Source of the DNA: an uncultured Bergeyella sp.
GTDB taxonomy: Bacteria > Bacteroidota > Bacteroidia > Flavobacteriales > Weeksellaceae
Length of the DNA stretch: 9,182 nucleotides
Direction of reading: 5' to 3'
NCBI GenBank assembly: GCA_916710115.1
Contig: CAKAOY010000036.1
Span: 1 to 9,182 of the forward strand
Shown: positions 1 to 6,415 of the stretch, piece after piece
How the letters are laid out: the number at the start of each line of letters is the position of its first letter
Numbering within the stretch: the stretch's first letter is position 1
The notes under the pieces: model-generated
The model's input: only the letters and a program-made list of their open reading frames with translations
Told to the model about the DNA's origin: nothing
The model's database searches: none
Made by a program: the position numbers and the translations under genes

Positions 1-1
1 C

Positions 2-112
2 GATAGATGGAGAGTTGCTATGTATATTATGAAAGAATTTAAAGGTCAAAGTGATTTTGCTAAGGCTTCTGCTCCCGCAAAAGTTACAGCAGATGCTTCA
101 ACTACTAAATAA
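2..112 (+). CDS. actE: Cytochrome c subunit of alternative complex III (ActE-like), C-terminal end only
   Basis: Only the last 36 codons and the stop are present; the gene begins outside the window. The visible residues start DRWRVAMYIMKEFKG and end in a low-complexity Ala/Lys/Thr tail. An E/D-R-W-x-V-x-x-Y-I pattern followed by a short polar tail is what I expect at the last helix of a class I cytochrome c domain. The haem-binding CxxCH motif would lie upstream, so it cannot be checked. The assignment rests mainly on position: the stop lies 17 bases before an ActF homologue, and actE directly precedes actF in Bacteroidota act operons. The product would be a periplasmic or membrane-anchored haem protein passing electrons out of the quinol-oxidising complex. 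The family call is moderately safe; the exact subunit letter is inferred from synteny. Confidence 0.7.
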   Translation, partial: DRWRVAMYIMKEFKGQSDFAKASAPAKVTADASTTK

Positions 113-129
113 TTAAAAGGGAAAAAATT

Positions 130-1476
130 ATGTATACTTTTTCGTCAAAATTAAGAATATTCTCAATCATATTATTAGTGCTTGGACTTGTTCTTTTCGG
201 TATAGGATATACTACTAATCATAGTATTGATACAGGGAAAATTGAACAAATTATGGCAGATGCTCATAAAAAAGGAGACAATATACCAATGCACTCTCAC
301 GAGAAAACAATAGATACTAATGCTAAAAAAGATGGGCACGATGCACACGCTGAGCATTTGGAACATGCCGAGCATCAGGTTCATAATAGACCATTGGCAG
401 CTCTACATACAATGGCAGTGTTTTTATTCGGGCTTTCGGCTTGTGCATTATTCTTCTATTCTGTACAGATTGCAGCTCATGCAGGTTGGCCTATTATCAT
501 TTTAAGAGTAATGGAAGCGGTGGCATCTTTCCTTCCTTATGGTGGAGCTTTACTTTTGATAATTGTTATCTTGAATGTTACCCATCAATCGCATTTGTTC
601 CATTGGATGGATACAGAACTGATTAATCCTAAATCTAAGCATTTTGACCCTATTTTATTTGAGAAAAAATTGTTCTTAAATATACCTTTCTATGTGGTGA
701 GAACTCTTATCTATGTGGTTGGTGCAACTTTCTTCCTATTTAAATTAAAATCTTTGTCTAAAAAATTAGACCTTACTAAGGATAAGAAAGATTTTAGCAA
801 AATGTATGCTTGGAATATAGGATACATAGCTTTCTTTGGTTTTGCTACTGCATCTTGGGCTTGGGACTGGTTGATGTCCATTGATCCACATTGGTATTCT
901 ACAATGTATATTTGGTATGCTTTGGTATCTGGGCTTACTTCTGCAGTGGCCGTTATCGTGATTATTTCTGTTTATCTTAAAAGAGCTGGATTTTTACCTC
1001 AGTTCAATGATAACCACTTACACGATTTAGGTAAATTCTTATTTGCAACGGCGATGCTTTGGACATATACTTGGTTCTGTCAGTTTATGCTTTATTGGTA
1101 TGCTAATATTCCAGAGGAGGCAAACTATTTCTTCGGAAGGTTCGAGCATTATTCGGCTACCTATTTGCCTATGCTTATTTTCAACTTCCTTATACCATTG
1201 GCAGTAATGGTAAGTTCAAGTATCAAGAGAAATTACAATGTAGTCCTTTCAATGGCAGTACTTATAATCATTGGACACTATATGGATTTCTTTAATATGG
1301 TGATGCCAGGTACTGTTGGTATATTCTGGGGATTTGGATTCCTTGAAATAGGTGCAATATTATTTGTAGGAGGATTATTTGTACTTACGGTGATGTCGGC
1401 ACTTTCTAAACTTAAACTTATTCCAGAAGGTAACCCTTACTTGCACGAATCCGAAATTTTTGAATATCCATTCTAA
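130..1476 (+). CDS. actF: Alternative complex III membrane subunit ActF (quinol:cytochrome c oxidoreductase)
   Basis: This is an integral membrane subunit of alternative complex III, which oxidises menaquinol and reduces a cytochrome c or a terminal oxidase. At 448 residues it has the usual ActF length. About ten hydrophobic segments are visible, near residues 8-27, 91-113, 121-150, 183-207, 226-246, 260-282, 303-325, 346-362, 371-392 and 398-425. The stretch DWLMSIDPHWYSTMY (246-260) and the C-terminal NPYLHES (435-441) are what I recognise as family hallmarks. The loop after the first helix (about 28-90) is rich in histidine, with His at 70, 73, 76, 79, 82 and 85, exactly every third residue. 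The start is the ATG 17 bases after the actE stop. The gene is the last of its operon: a strong hairpin follows, not coxB/coxA as in many flavobacteria. Confidence 0.9.
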   Translation: MYTFSSKLRIFSIILLVLGLVLFGIGYTTNHSIDTGKIEQIMADAHKKGDNIPMHSHEKTIDTNAKKDGHDAHAEHLEHAEHQVHNRPLAALHTMAVFLFGLSACALFFYSVQIAAHAGWPIIILRVMEAVASFLPYGGALLLIIVILNVTHQSHLFHWMDTELINPKSKHFDPILFEKKLFLNIPFYVVRTLIYVVGATFFLFKLKSLSKKLDLTKDKKDFSKMYAWNIGYIAFFGFATASWAWDWLMSIDPHWYSTMYIWYALVSGLTSAVAVIVIISVYLKRAGFLPQFNDNHLHDLGKFLFATAMLWTYTWFCQFMLYWYANIPEEANYFFGRFEHYSATYLPMLIFNFLIPLAVMVSSSIKRNYNVVLSMAVLIIIGHYMDFFNMVMPGTVGIFWGFGFLEIGAILFVGGLFVLTVMSALSKLKLIPEGNPYLHESEIFEYPF

Positions 1477-1494
1477 AAATATTGATATAAATAA

Positions 1495-1534
1495 AAAAAT
1501 ATTCCCTTTCTTATTATAGAGAGGGAATATTTTT
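1495..1534 (+). terminator. Rho-independent terminator of the act operon
   Basis: Arms 1495-1510 and 1519-1534 pair over 16 positions around an 8-base loop, with a single G-U wobble. The core is TTCCCT/AGGGAA, flanked by A-tracts on the left and T-tracts on the right, so it could work in both directions. It starts 18 bases after the actF stop and clearly separates the respiratory operon from the regulator that follows. Confidence 0.88.
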
Positions 1535-1556
1535 CTAATAAAAGTTTTATAAAAAC

Positions 1557-1587
1557 TTGGAAAATTTAGAAATCTTTTCTATTTTTG
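1557..1587 (+). promoter_or_regulatory. Bacteroidota-type promoter for the tetR gene
   Basis: A -7 box TATTTTTG (1580-1587) fits TAnnTTTG exactly, with a TTG at 1557-1559 leaving 20 bases between the elements, the spacing known for the primary sigma factor of this phylum. Transcription would start near 1593, leaving a leader of only about 13 bases before the ATG at 1607. Confidence 0.65.
1562..1586. promoter_or_regulatory. Candidate TetR operator (palindrome inside the tetR promoter)
   Basis: TAGAAA (1567-1572) and TTTCTA (1576-1581) are perfect inverted arms around a TCT centre. With two mismatched positions skipped on each side, three further A:T pairs extend the symmetry to 1562-1586. The palindrome lies between the -33 TTG and the -7 box and overlaps the first two bases of the -7 box, so a bound dimer would block RNA polymerase. 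The region is AT-rich, so a chance palindrome is possible; binding by the adjacent TetR protein is inference. Confidence 0.4.
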
Positions 1588-1606
1588 AGGTTTCAATAAT
1601 ATTGGA

Positions 1607-2233
1607 ATGATAACAAAATTCTCTTCCAAACAATTACACATACTCGATATTGCGGAAGAACTCATTGCCGAAAATGGCTTTGAGGAGACTTCGGTGAGAC
1701 AGATTTGTGCTAAGGCGGGAGTGAATATAGCTATGATTTCGTATTATTTTGGTTCAAAGGAGAAAATGCTTACTTATTTGTATCGTTATCGTATCCAAAA
1801 GGCAAAGAAAAGTTTTTCGGAATTTACGGATACTATAAAAGATGGAACTCCAAAAATGCAGATAAAAGAGGTTATTAAGTTTATTACAAGCCAAATGTTC
1901 AAGTATAAATATTTCCATGGATTTGTGAAGCAGGAATTTCGTAATACTGACATGATGCAAGACGAATTACAAGAATTTTATGCATCTACGATGGAAAAAC
2001 TTAATGATATCATCTATAAAGGGGTAAGCAATGGCTATTTTAAATATGCTCCAAAATCGGAAGATTTATTGGCAATGATAGTCGGTACGGTACTTTTTGT
2101 CATAAGAAATAAACGATTTTATGAGAGATATACTCCGCAAACGGATAATAGAAATTATTTATCTGTGGCTGAAATAAAGGTTCGAGAAAGTATCAATCAG
2201 GCTGTATTTTCATTGTTGGGCTGTTCGGAGTAA
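1607..2233 (+). CDS. TetR/AcrR-family transcriptional regulator
   Basis: The 208-residue product has the normal length and layout of a TetR-family dimeric regulator. An N-terminal DNA-binding domain (about residues 8-55) carries the helix-turn-helix ETSVRQICAKAGVNIAMISYYF, with the typical recognition-helix end S-Y-Y-F-G-S-K-E-K-M-L (45-55). A helical ligand-binding and dimerisation domain follows (about 60-205), too diverged for me to name an inducer. No other in-frame start lies nearby, so the ATG at 1607 is chosen. It has its own promoter, and the palindrome at 1562-1586 suggests autorepression. No efflux pump or acyl-CoA gene, the usual TetR target, lies next to it; the downstream neighbour is bamD, 41 bases away on the same strand with no promoter box recognisable between them. 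The family is certain, the regulon unknown. Confidence 0.93.
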   Translation: MITKFSSKQLHILDIAEELIAENGFEETSVRQICAKAGVNIAMISYYFGSKEKMLTYLYRYRIQKAKKSFSEFTDTIKDGTPKMQIKEVIKFITSQMFKYKYFHGFVKQEFRNTDMMQDELQEFYASTMEKLNDIIYKGVSNGYFKYAPKSEDLLAMIVGTVLFVIRNKRFYERYTPQTDNRNYLSVAEIKVRESINQAVFSLLGCSE

Positions 2234-2274
2234 GATATAAATGAAATTATAGAAAGTAACTTAATGAATTTTAA

Positions 2275-3168
2275 ATGAAAAAAATTATCATAGCAGTGGC
2301 TACTACATTGTTTTTGTTTTCGTGTAGTAATAAATTCAATGAAGCAATGAGAAGTGCCGATAAAAAGTTTATTTTGGAGACGGCAAATGAATATTTCGCT
2401 CAAAAAAAATGGGACAAAGCTCTTTCTCTTTACGAGAGAACGGAGAACTTGGTGGCAGGGACAGATGATGCCCCAAATGTAATATTCAATGCAGCGTATG
2501 CTAATTACTACGATAGAAACTACCGATTGGCAGGTAGCCGATTTAAGAATTTTGCTGTTTTCTATCCAAACGATACAAGAAGGGAGGAGGCAGCCTATAT
2601 GTCTGCACTTTGTTATTATGAAGGGTCTCAGGAATATAACCTTGATTCTGTTAATACGGAGTTGGCAATCAATGAATTACAAGAGTTTATCAATAATTAT
2701 CCAAATTCCGAGAGAAGCAAAAATATTAATCAACTGATAGAAGAGCTTTCATATAGATTAGAGTATAAAGCCTATGAAAATGCTCGACAATACTACAAAA
2801 TGGGTCAATATAAAGCAGCAAATATTGCCTTTGAAAATGTATTGAACGACTATCCTGCTACGAAGCTGAGACCAAAAATATACGAGCATATCCTAAAATC
2901 CCGTTACGAATTGGCTATAAATTCCAAATACGAATTAAAGGCAGAAAGAATAGAAAATGCACTATCTTATGCTAAATTTTTAGAAAGAGAAAATATAAAT
3001 ATAGAACTCGTGAAGCTTTCTAATAATTTGATAAACAATTTATTGGGAGAGAAAAAGAAATTTGATAAACTACAAAGTGAGATAGAAAAAAATAAAGCCC
3101 AATTCCTTGAAAAACAAAGAGAATATGAAAAGGCTGAAAAAGAAAGAAGTACAAAAAAAGAAAAATAA
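2275..3168 (+). CDS. bamD: Outer membrane assembly lipoprotein BamD
   Basis: BamD is the essential lipoprotein of the BAM complex, which folds beta-barrel proteins into the outer membrane; it sits on the periplasmic face and binds BamA. The sequence starts with a lipoprotein signal: basic MKK, a hydrophobic core, then lipobox LFSC with Cys17 as the lipidated residue. TPR-like helix pairs follow (about 33-215), including FAQKKWDKALSLYE, NYRLAGSRFKNFAVFYPND, ELQEFINNYPNSE and GQYKAANIAFENVLNDYP; the x-x-Y-P ends are typical of BamD/YfiO-type repeats. The last 45 residues are a highly charged Lys/Glu helix, probably a coiled coil. At 297 residues it is longer than the E. coli protein (about 245), largely because of this tail. 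Its place directly before the omega-subunit gene matches flavobacterial gene order. It is probably transcribed from the tetR promoter or from a weak unseen promoter. Confidence 0.92.
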   Translation: MKKIIIAVATTLFLFSCSNKFNEAMRSADKKFILETANEYFAQKKWDKALSLYERTENLVAGTDDAPNVIFNAAYANYYDRNYRLAGSRFKNFAVFYPNDTRREEAAYMSALCYYEGSQEYNLDSVNTELAINELQEFINNYPNSERSKNINQLIEELSYRLEYKAYENARQYYKMGQYKAANIAFENVLNDYPATKLRPKIYEHILKSRYELAINSKYELKAERIENALSYAKFLERENINIELVKLSNNLINNLLGEKKKFDKLQSEIEKNKAQFLEKQREYEKAEKERSTKKEK

Positions 3169-3183
3169 TTAGAATTTTATTCT

Positions 3184-3191
3184 TACCTTTG
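3184..3191 (+). promoter_or_regulatory. -7 box of the rpoZ promoter
   Basis: TACCTTTG matches the Bacteroidota TAnnTTTG box exactly and ends 28 bases before the rpoZ ATG. I see no clear TTG at the -33 distance; that region is A-rich. Position and exact match make it a credible independent promoter after bamD. Confidence 0.6.
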
Positions 3192-3219
3192 CAGGGTAAT
3201 TACCAATTAATTAACGAAA

Positions 3220-3531
3220 ATGAGCGTAAAAAATACAAAAGCAGAACTAACGACCATTACTTACGACAAAAATAAAATAGAAGAAAAAGTAGGGTCTATC
3301 TACGAGGCAATCGTAATTATGGGGAAAAGAGCGGAACAAATCAATGCCGAAATAAGACAGGAACTCCACGAAAAATTAGATGAATTCTCTGTGCGTAATG
3401 ATTCTTTGGAGGAAGTTTTTGAAAATAGAGAACAAATAGAAATCTCTAAACACTATGAAAAAATGCCTAAACCTACAGCTATGGCTATAGCGGAGTGGCT
3501 AAATGATGGAACCTATTTCCGAACAAAATAA
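3220..3531 (+). CDS. rpoZ: DNA-directed RNA polymerase omega subunit (Rpb6/RpoZ family, Bacteroidota type)
   Basis: This 103-residue soluble protein matches the flavobacterial form of the omega/Rpb6 subunit, which wraps the beta-prime C-terminus and helps RNA polymerase assembly. Recognisable parts are GSIYEAIVIMGKRAEQINAE (26-45), holding the conserved family core in which an acidic-to-aromatic stretch leads into A-x-x-x-x-x-R-A-x-Q-I, and the Bacteroidota-specific acidic second half, NDSLEEVFENREQIE followed by KMPKPTAMAIAEWL. It has its own -7 box upstream and a strong terminator 24 bases downstream, so it looks monocistronic, though read-through from bamD is possible. The start is the only ATG in a sensible position after the promoter. 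Confidence 0.88.
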   Translation: MSVKNTKAELTTITYDKNKIEEKVGSIYEAIVIMGKRAEQINAEIRQELHEKLDEFSVRNDSLEEVFENREQIEISKHYEKMPKPTAMAIAEWLNDGTYFRTK

Positions 3532-3554
3532 AATAGAAAATATATATTTAAAGG

Positions 3555-3590
3555 CTACAAAAAGGAGACTTTTTGTAGTTTTTTTATTTT
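3555..3590 (+). terminator. Rho-independent terminator after rpoZ
   Basis: A perfect 10-bp stem (3555-3564 with 3569-3578) closes on a GAGA tetraloop, which fits the stable GNRA class. A run of seven T (3579-3585), then A and four more T, follows. This is a textbook intrinsic terminator between rpoZ and coaBC. Confidence 0.92.
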
Positions 3591-3604
3591 CAGAATATTA
3601 TTTT

Positions 3605-3612
3605 TACTTTTG
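3605..3612 (+). promoter_or_regulatory. -7 box of the coaBC-porD promoter
   Basis: TACTTTTG fits TAnnTTTG exactly and follows the rpoZ terminator directly. No good TTG is seen at the -33 distance, because that region is the terminator T-tract. Transcription would start near 3618, giving a leader of roughly 43 bases. Confidence 0.55.
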
Positions 3613-3661
3613 TAAAACTTAATATCCCCTTTTTAAGGAGATAAAAAAAGAGATTTTTATA

Positions 3662-4852
3662 ATGAAAGATAAGAAAATACTCATCATCATTACGGGAGGA
3701 ATTGCAGGGTATAAGATGAACTCCGTTGTAAGAGAATTTGTGAAAAAAGGAGCCGAAGTAAGGGTAATCCTTACACCTTCTGCAGAGCGATTTGTGACGA
3801 AACTAACCTTTGCCACACTATCCAAAAATGAGGTGTTATCTGATTTTTATAAAGAAAATGGCACTTGGAATAATCATATAGAATTGGCAATTTGGGCAGA
3901 TGTGATTTTGGTTGCACCTTGTACAGCGAATACTCTTGCCAAAATGGCAATGGGAATCTGTGATAACCTTGCTATGGCTATCTATCTCTCGGCACGATGC
4001 CCAATTTTCGTAGCTCCTGCAATGGACTTGGATATGTATGCCCATAGAATCACTCAGCAGAATTTGGAGACATTGGAGAATTTAGGTGTACGAATTATAC
4101 CAGCAGAATTTGGTGAGTTAGCAAGTGGTCTCATAGGGCAAGGTAGAATGGCGGAACCCGATGTGTTAATACAATATATTGAATATCATTTTGTTAAAAA
4201 AATAGATTTGAAGGATAAAAAAATATTAATAACTGCTGGACCAACTTATGAGGCAATCGACCCTGTGAGGTTTATAGGAAACCATTCTTCAGGGAAAATG
4301 GGGTATGCTATTGCTAATGAAGCGAAGGAGCGAGGGGCCGAAGTGATTCTAATTTCTGGACCAAGTGCTGAAAAACTAAAATATGATGATATAAAACTTA
4401 TAAAGGTAACTTCCACGAAGGAAATGTATAGTGCTGTTTTTCAGTATTTTGATGAGGTAGATGTAGCTATTGCTTCTGCTGCTGTTGCAGACTATACTCC
4501 AAAAATCGTTGCCAAAGAAAAAATAAAAAAACACGAAGAGGAATTCGTGATAGAACTTGTGAAAAATCCTGATATTCTGAAAACGATGGGAGAGAGGAAA
4601 AACAAACAATTTTTGGTGGGATTTGCACTTGAAACGAATAATGAAGAGGAAAATGCTCAACAAAAATTAGAGAAGAAAAATCTGGATATGATAGTTTTAA
4701 ACTCCTTAAAAGATAAGGGAGCTGGTTTCAAAAATGATACGAATAAAATAAAAATTTTAACTTCTGAGGAAAAGAAAGATTTTGAGTTAAAATCAAAAAC
4801 CGAAGTTGCTAAGGATATTTTAGATTTTATAAGTAATAAGATTAATTATTAA
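3662..4852 (+). CDS. coaBC: Bifunctional phosphopantothenoylcysteine decarboxylase / phosphopantothenate-cysteine ligase (CoaBC, Dfp)
   Basis: This cytoplasmic enzyme of coenzyme A synthesis joins cysteine to 4'-phosphopantothenate and then decarboxylates the product with FMN. Residues 1-180 form the flavoprotein CoaC domain: TGGIAGYK near the start, catalytic His72 in NHIELAIWAD, and PAMDLDMY (119-126). Residues 183-396 form the CoaB ligase: ILITAGPTYEAIDPVRFIGN (188-207), SSGKMG (209-214), AAVADYTP (273-280) and KIKK (287-290). The length (396) is normal. Two positions differ from E. coli: the PAMN asparagine is Asp, and the conserved Cys of the ACGD-type flap is Ser155 (ELASGLIGQGRM). From memory both are usual in Bacteroidota, so I do not infer loss of function. 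It is probably co-transcribed with porD, 14 bases downstream. Confidence 0.95.
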   Translation: MKDKKILIIITGGIAGYKMNSVVREFVKKGAEVRVILTPSAERFVTKLTFATLSKNEVLSDFYKENGTWNNHIELAIWADVILVAPCTANTLAKMAMGICDNLAMAIYLSARCPIFVAPAMDLDMYAHRITQQNLETLENLGVRIIPAEFGELASGLIGQGRMAEPDVLIQYIEYHFVKKIDLKDKKILITAGPTYEAIDPVRFIGNHSSGKMGYAIANEAKERGAEVILISGPSAEKLKYDDIKLIKVTSTKEMYSAVFQYFDEVDVAIASAAVADYTPKIVAKEKIKKHEEEFVIELVKNPDILKTMGERKNKQFLVGFALETNNEEENAQQKLEKKNLDMIVLNSLKDKGAGFKNDTNKIKILTSEEKKDFELKSKTEVAKDILDFISNKINY

Positions 4853-4866
4853 AATTTTGATAAATA

Positions 4867-5769
4867 ATGAAAAAAATATTTGTTTTTTTTATATTGGTAT
4901 TTCAATTTTATATGGGATATGCTCAGGAAATTTTAGCAGAGGTTAGTATTAATCATCAGCAGGTACAAGGGGCTAATAATCAGATATATAGTGTATTAGA
5001 GAAGAGTTTGAGGGATTTCATCAATAATACGAGTTGGACGGGTAGGAAGTTACAAAATTTTGAGAAGATAAAATCTAATTTTGCTATTGTAATCAACTCT
5101 CGAGAGGGGAATAATTTCAAGGCATCGTTGGTAGTACAGGCTACTCGCCCAGTGTATAATTCCACCTATAATTCACCTTTGATTAATATAAATGACAAGA
5201 ATTTTTCTTTTGAGTATACTGAAAATGAGAATATTATATTTAATGAAAGGCAGTTTTCAGGGAAGAATCTTACCGATGTGATAGCCTTTTATGTGTATCT
5301 TATTTTGGGCTATGATGCGGATAGTTTTAAGCCTAATGGAGGAAGTGAGTGGTTTGATAGAGCTTTAAAAATATCTCAAAATGCTCAAAATCAGAAATAT
5401 AATGGCTGGTCGATAATAGAGGGGCCAAGAACTCGCTCTCAGTTGATAGATAATCTCATAAAGTCTGAAAATGCAGTTTTGAGGAATGTTTTTTATACTT
5501 ATCATCGTGTGGGGCTAGATAATTTGGCAAGAGAAGAGGGACAAAATAATTCGAAGAAGGTAATTTTTGAAGCCTTGATGAAACTTCGAACTTATGAAAA
5601 TAATTTTAGTATGAATTATCCTTTTGCGGTATTTATGCAGACGAAATCCAACGAAATTTATGAGATTTTCAATATGGGGAATAATACCAATTTTAATATT
5701 AATGATTTGAGAAATTTGATGCTAATTTTTGAGCCAAATAATTCTCAAAAGTGGAGTAAATGGAAATAA
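4867..5769 (+). CDS. porD: PorD / DUF4835 protein, type IX secretion system-associated
   Basis: The 300-residue product is recognised as the DUF4835 family, now commonly named PorD for its link to the type IX secretion system of Bacteroidota; its exact molecular role is not settled. A Sec signal peptide is clear: MKK, a Phe-rich hydrophobic core and GYAQ, with cleavage likely after Ala19, so the mature protein is periplasmic. Recognisable family features are the early EILAEVSINHQQVQG, the central SGKNLTDVIAFYVYLILGYDADSF (about 134-157) and a C-terminal region ending NSQKWSKWK. There are no transmembrane segments after the signal peptide. It follows coaBC by 14 bases and probably shares its transcript. 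No intrinsic terminator is evident after it. The family call is firm; the PorD function is taken from the family name. Confidence 0.88.
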   Translation: MKKIFVFFILVFQFYMGYAQEILAEVSINHQQVQGANNQIYSVLEKSLRDFINNTSWTGRKLQNFEKIKSNFAIVINSREGNNFKASLVVQATRPVYNSTYNSPLININDKNFSFEYTENENIIFNERQFSGKNLTDVIAFYVYLILGYDADSFKPNGGSEWFDRALKISQNAQNQKYNGWSIIEGPRTRSQLIDNLIKSENAVLRNVFYTYHRVGLDNLAREEGQNNSKKVIFEALMKLRTYENNFSMNYPFAVFMQTKSNEIYEIFNMGNNTNFNINDLRNLMLIFEPNNSQKWSKWK

Positions 5770-5791
5770 ACGAAACTCTAAAAATCACTTT

Positions 5792-5820
5792 TTGTAATTG
5801 TTGTTATAACTCTTACTTTG
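5792..5820 (+). promoter_or_regulatory. Weak promoter candidate for the HTH gene
   Basis: TTACTTTG (5813-5820) matches the Bacteroidota -7 box at seven of eight positions, the second base being T instead of A. A TTG at 5792-5794 lies 18 bases upstream. The predicted leader to the ATG at 5904 is about 80 bases. This is the best candidate in the porD-HTH gap but is not strong. Confidence 0.28.
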
Positions 5821-5903
5821 AGGGTAGAAATGTGAGAAAAATATCTATACGATGCAGTTTTTTTTAATATAACTCATTGAAAATAAATAAGAAAAATATA
5901 ATT

Positions 5904-6308
5904 ATGAATATGAAAAGTAGAATAATAGATTTCGTAAAATCGCAAAAAATGTCAATTAGAGAGTTTGAAAGGGTGTGTAACTTCCCAAACGGGACGATAG
6001 GTGCTTTCAAAAATGATATAAACAATAAGCGAAGGGTTGTTATTTTTGAAAAATTTCCGCAATTAAATACGAAGTGGCTCCTAACCGGTGAAGGCGAAAT
6101 GCTTAACCACCCGTACAATGAGGCTACACATAACATTAACAGCAGTAATAATACATATATAAATAGTGTTGGTGACAACTCTCAAGACAAAACAAACGAA
6201 AAAAACATATACAATGAAATGATAATTACTCAAAGGGAATTAATTGATAGCCTAAAAGAGCAAATTACACAATACCGCAAAGAAATAGAGTATCTGAAAA
6301 AAAGATAA
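5904..6308 (+). CDS. Orphan phage-repressor-like HTH protein with C-terminal coiled coil
   Basis: With the ATG at 5904 this encodes 134 residues; a start at 5910 would give 132. An in-frame TTG at 5877 would add an Asn/Lys/Ile-rich extension and is less likely. Residues 4-38 look like a helix-turn-helix (RIIDFVKSQKMSIREFERVC, then NGTIGAF). FPQLNTKWLLTGEGEML (51-67) follows; this P-x-(I/L)-N-x-x-W-L-L-T-G-x-G-E-M-L signature is very common after the HTH in Bacteroidota prophage and cryptic repressors. Next is an Asn-rich linker (68-102). The final heptad-like region (108-133, with QRELIDSLKEQITQYRKEIE) should form a coiled coil for oligomerisation. No S24 peptidase domain is present, so RecA-driven self-cleavage is not expected. 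It interrupts the usual porD-recN adjacency. It probably binds DNA; target unknown. Confidence 0.8.
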   Translation: MNMKSRIIDFVKSQKMSIREFERVCNFPNGTIGAFKNDINNKRRVVIFEKFPQLNTKWLLTGEGEMLNHPYNEATHNINSSNNTYINSVGDNSQDKTNEKNIYNEMIITQRELIDSLKEQITQYRKEIEYLKKR

Positions 6309-6407
6309 AAGATTGTAACGAAAATAACGGGAAATAATAAAAATATAATATGAAATATTAATAATTACTCAATTAGGTTACTTTTAATCTAAAAAGAGTG
6401 ATTTTTT

Positions 6408-6415
6408 TATATTTG
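6408..6415 (+). promoter_or_regulatory. -7 box of the recN promoter
   Basis: TATATTTG fits TAnnTTTG exactly and ends 16 bases before the recN ATG, predicting a leader of only about 10 bases. A clear -33 TTG is not visible. I see no recognisable LexA-box palindrome here, so SOS control of recN cannot be claimed from the sequence. Confidence 0.6.

Noticed and set aside
4376..4663. Minus-strand 95-residue open frame inside coaBC
   Set aside because: It is antisense to the conserved CoaB domain, composed of Phe/Ile/Tyr-rich random sequence with no start context.
5770..5870. Possible terminator after porD, around the T-run at 5858-5866
   Set aside because: No stem of useful length precedes the T-run; the AAAAATCACTTTTT stretch near 5780 can form only a five-pair A:T stem.
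5877..5903. TTG start nine codons upstream for the HTH gene
   Set aside because: The extension is low-complexity Lys/Asn/Ile and adds nothing to the fold. Two ATGs at 5904 and 5910 fit the HTH start better.
5864..6178. Minus-strand 104-residue open frame with very hydrophobic translation, opposite the HTH gene
   Set aside because: It runs antisense to a gene with a clear family signature. The hydrophobicity comes from reverse-reading A-rich codons as Phe/Leu/Ile; there is no promoter or recognisable motif.
6309..6407. Imperfect inverted repeat AGATTGTAAC near 6311 against GTTAC-TTTT-AATCT near 6377-6390
   Set aside because: The arms need a 4-base gap and lie in very AT-rich DNA; there is no G/C-rich stem with a T-run, so neither a terminator nor an operator can be supported.
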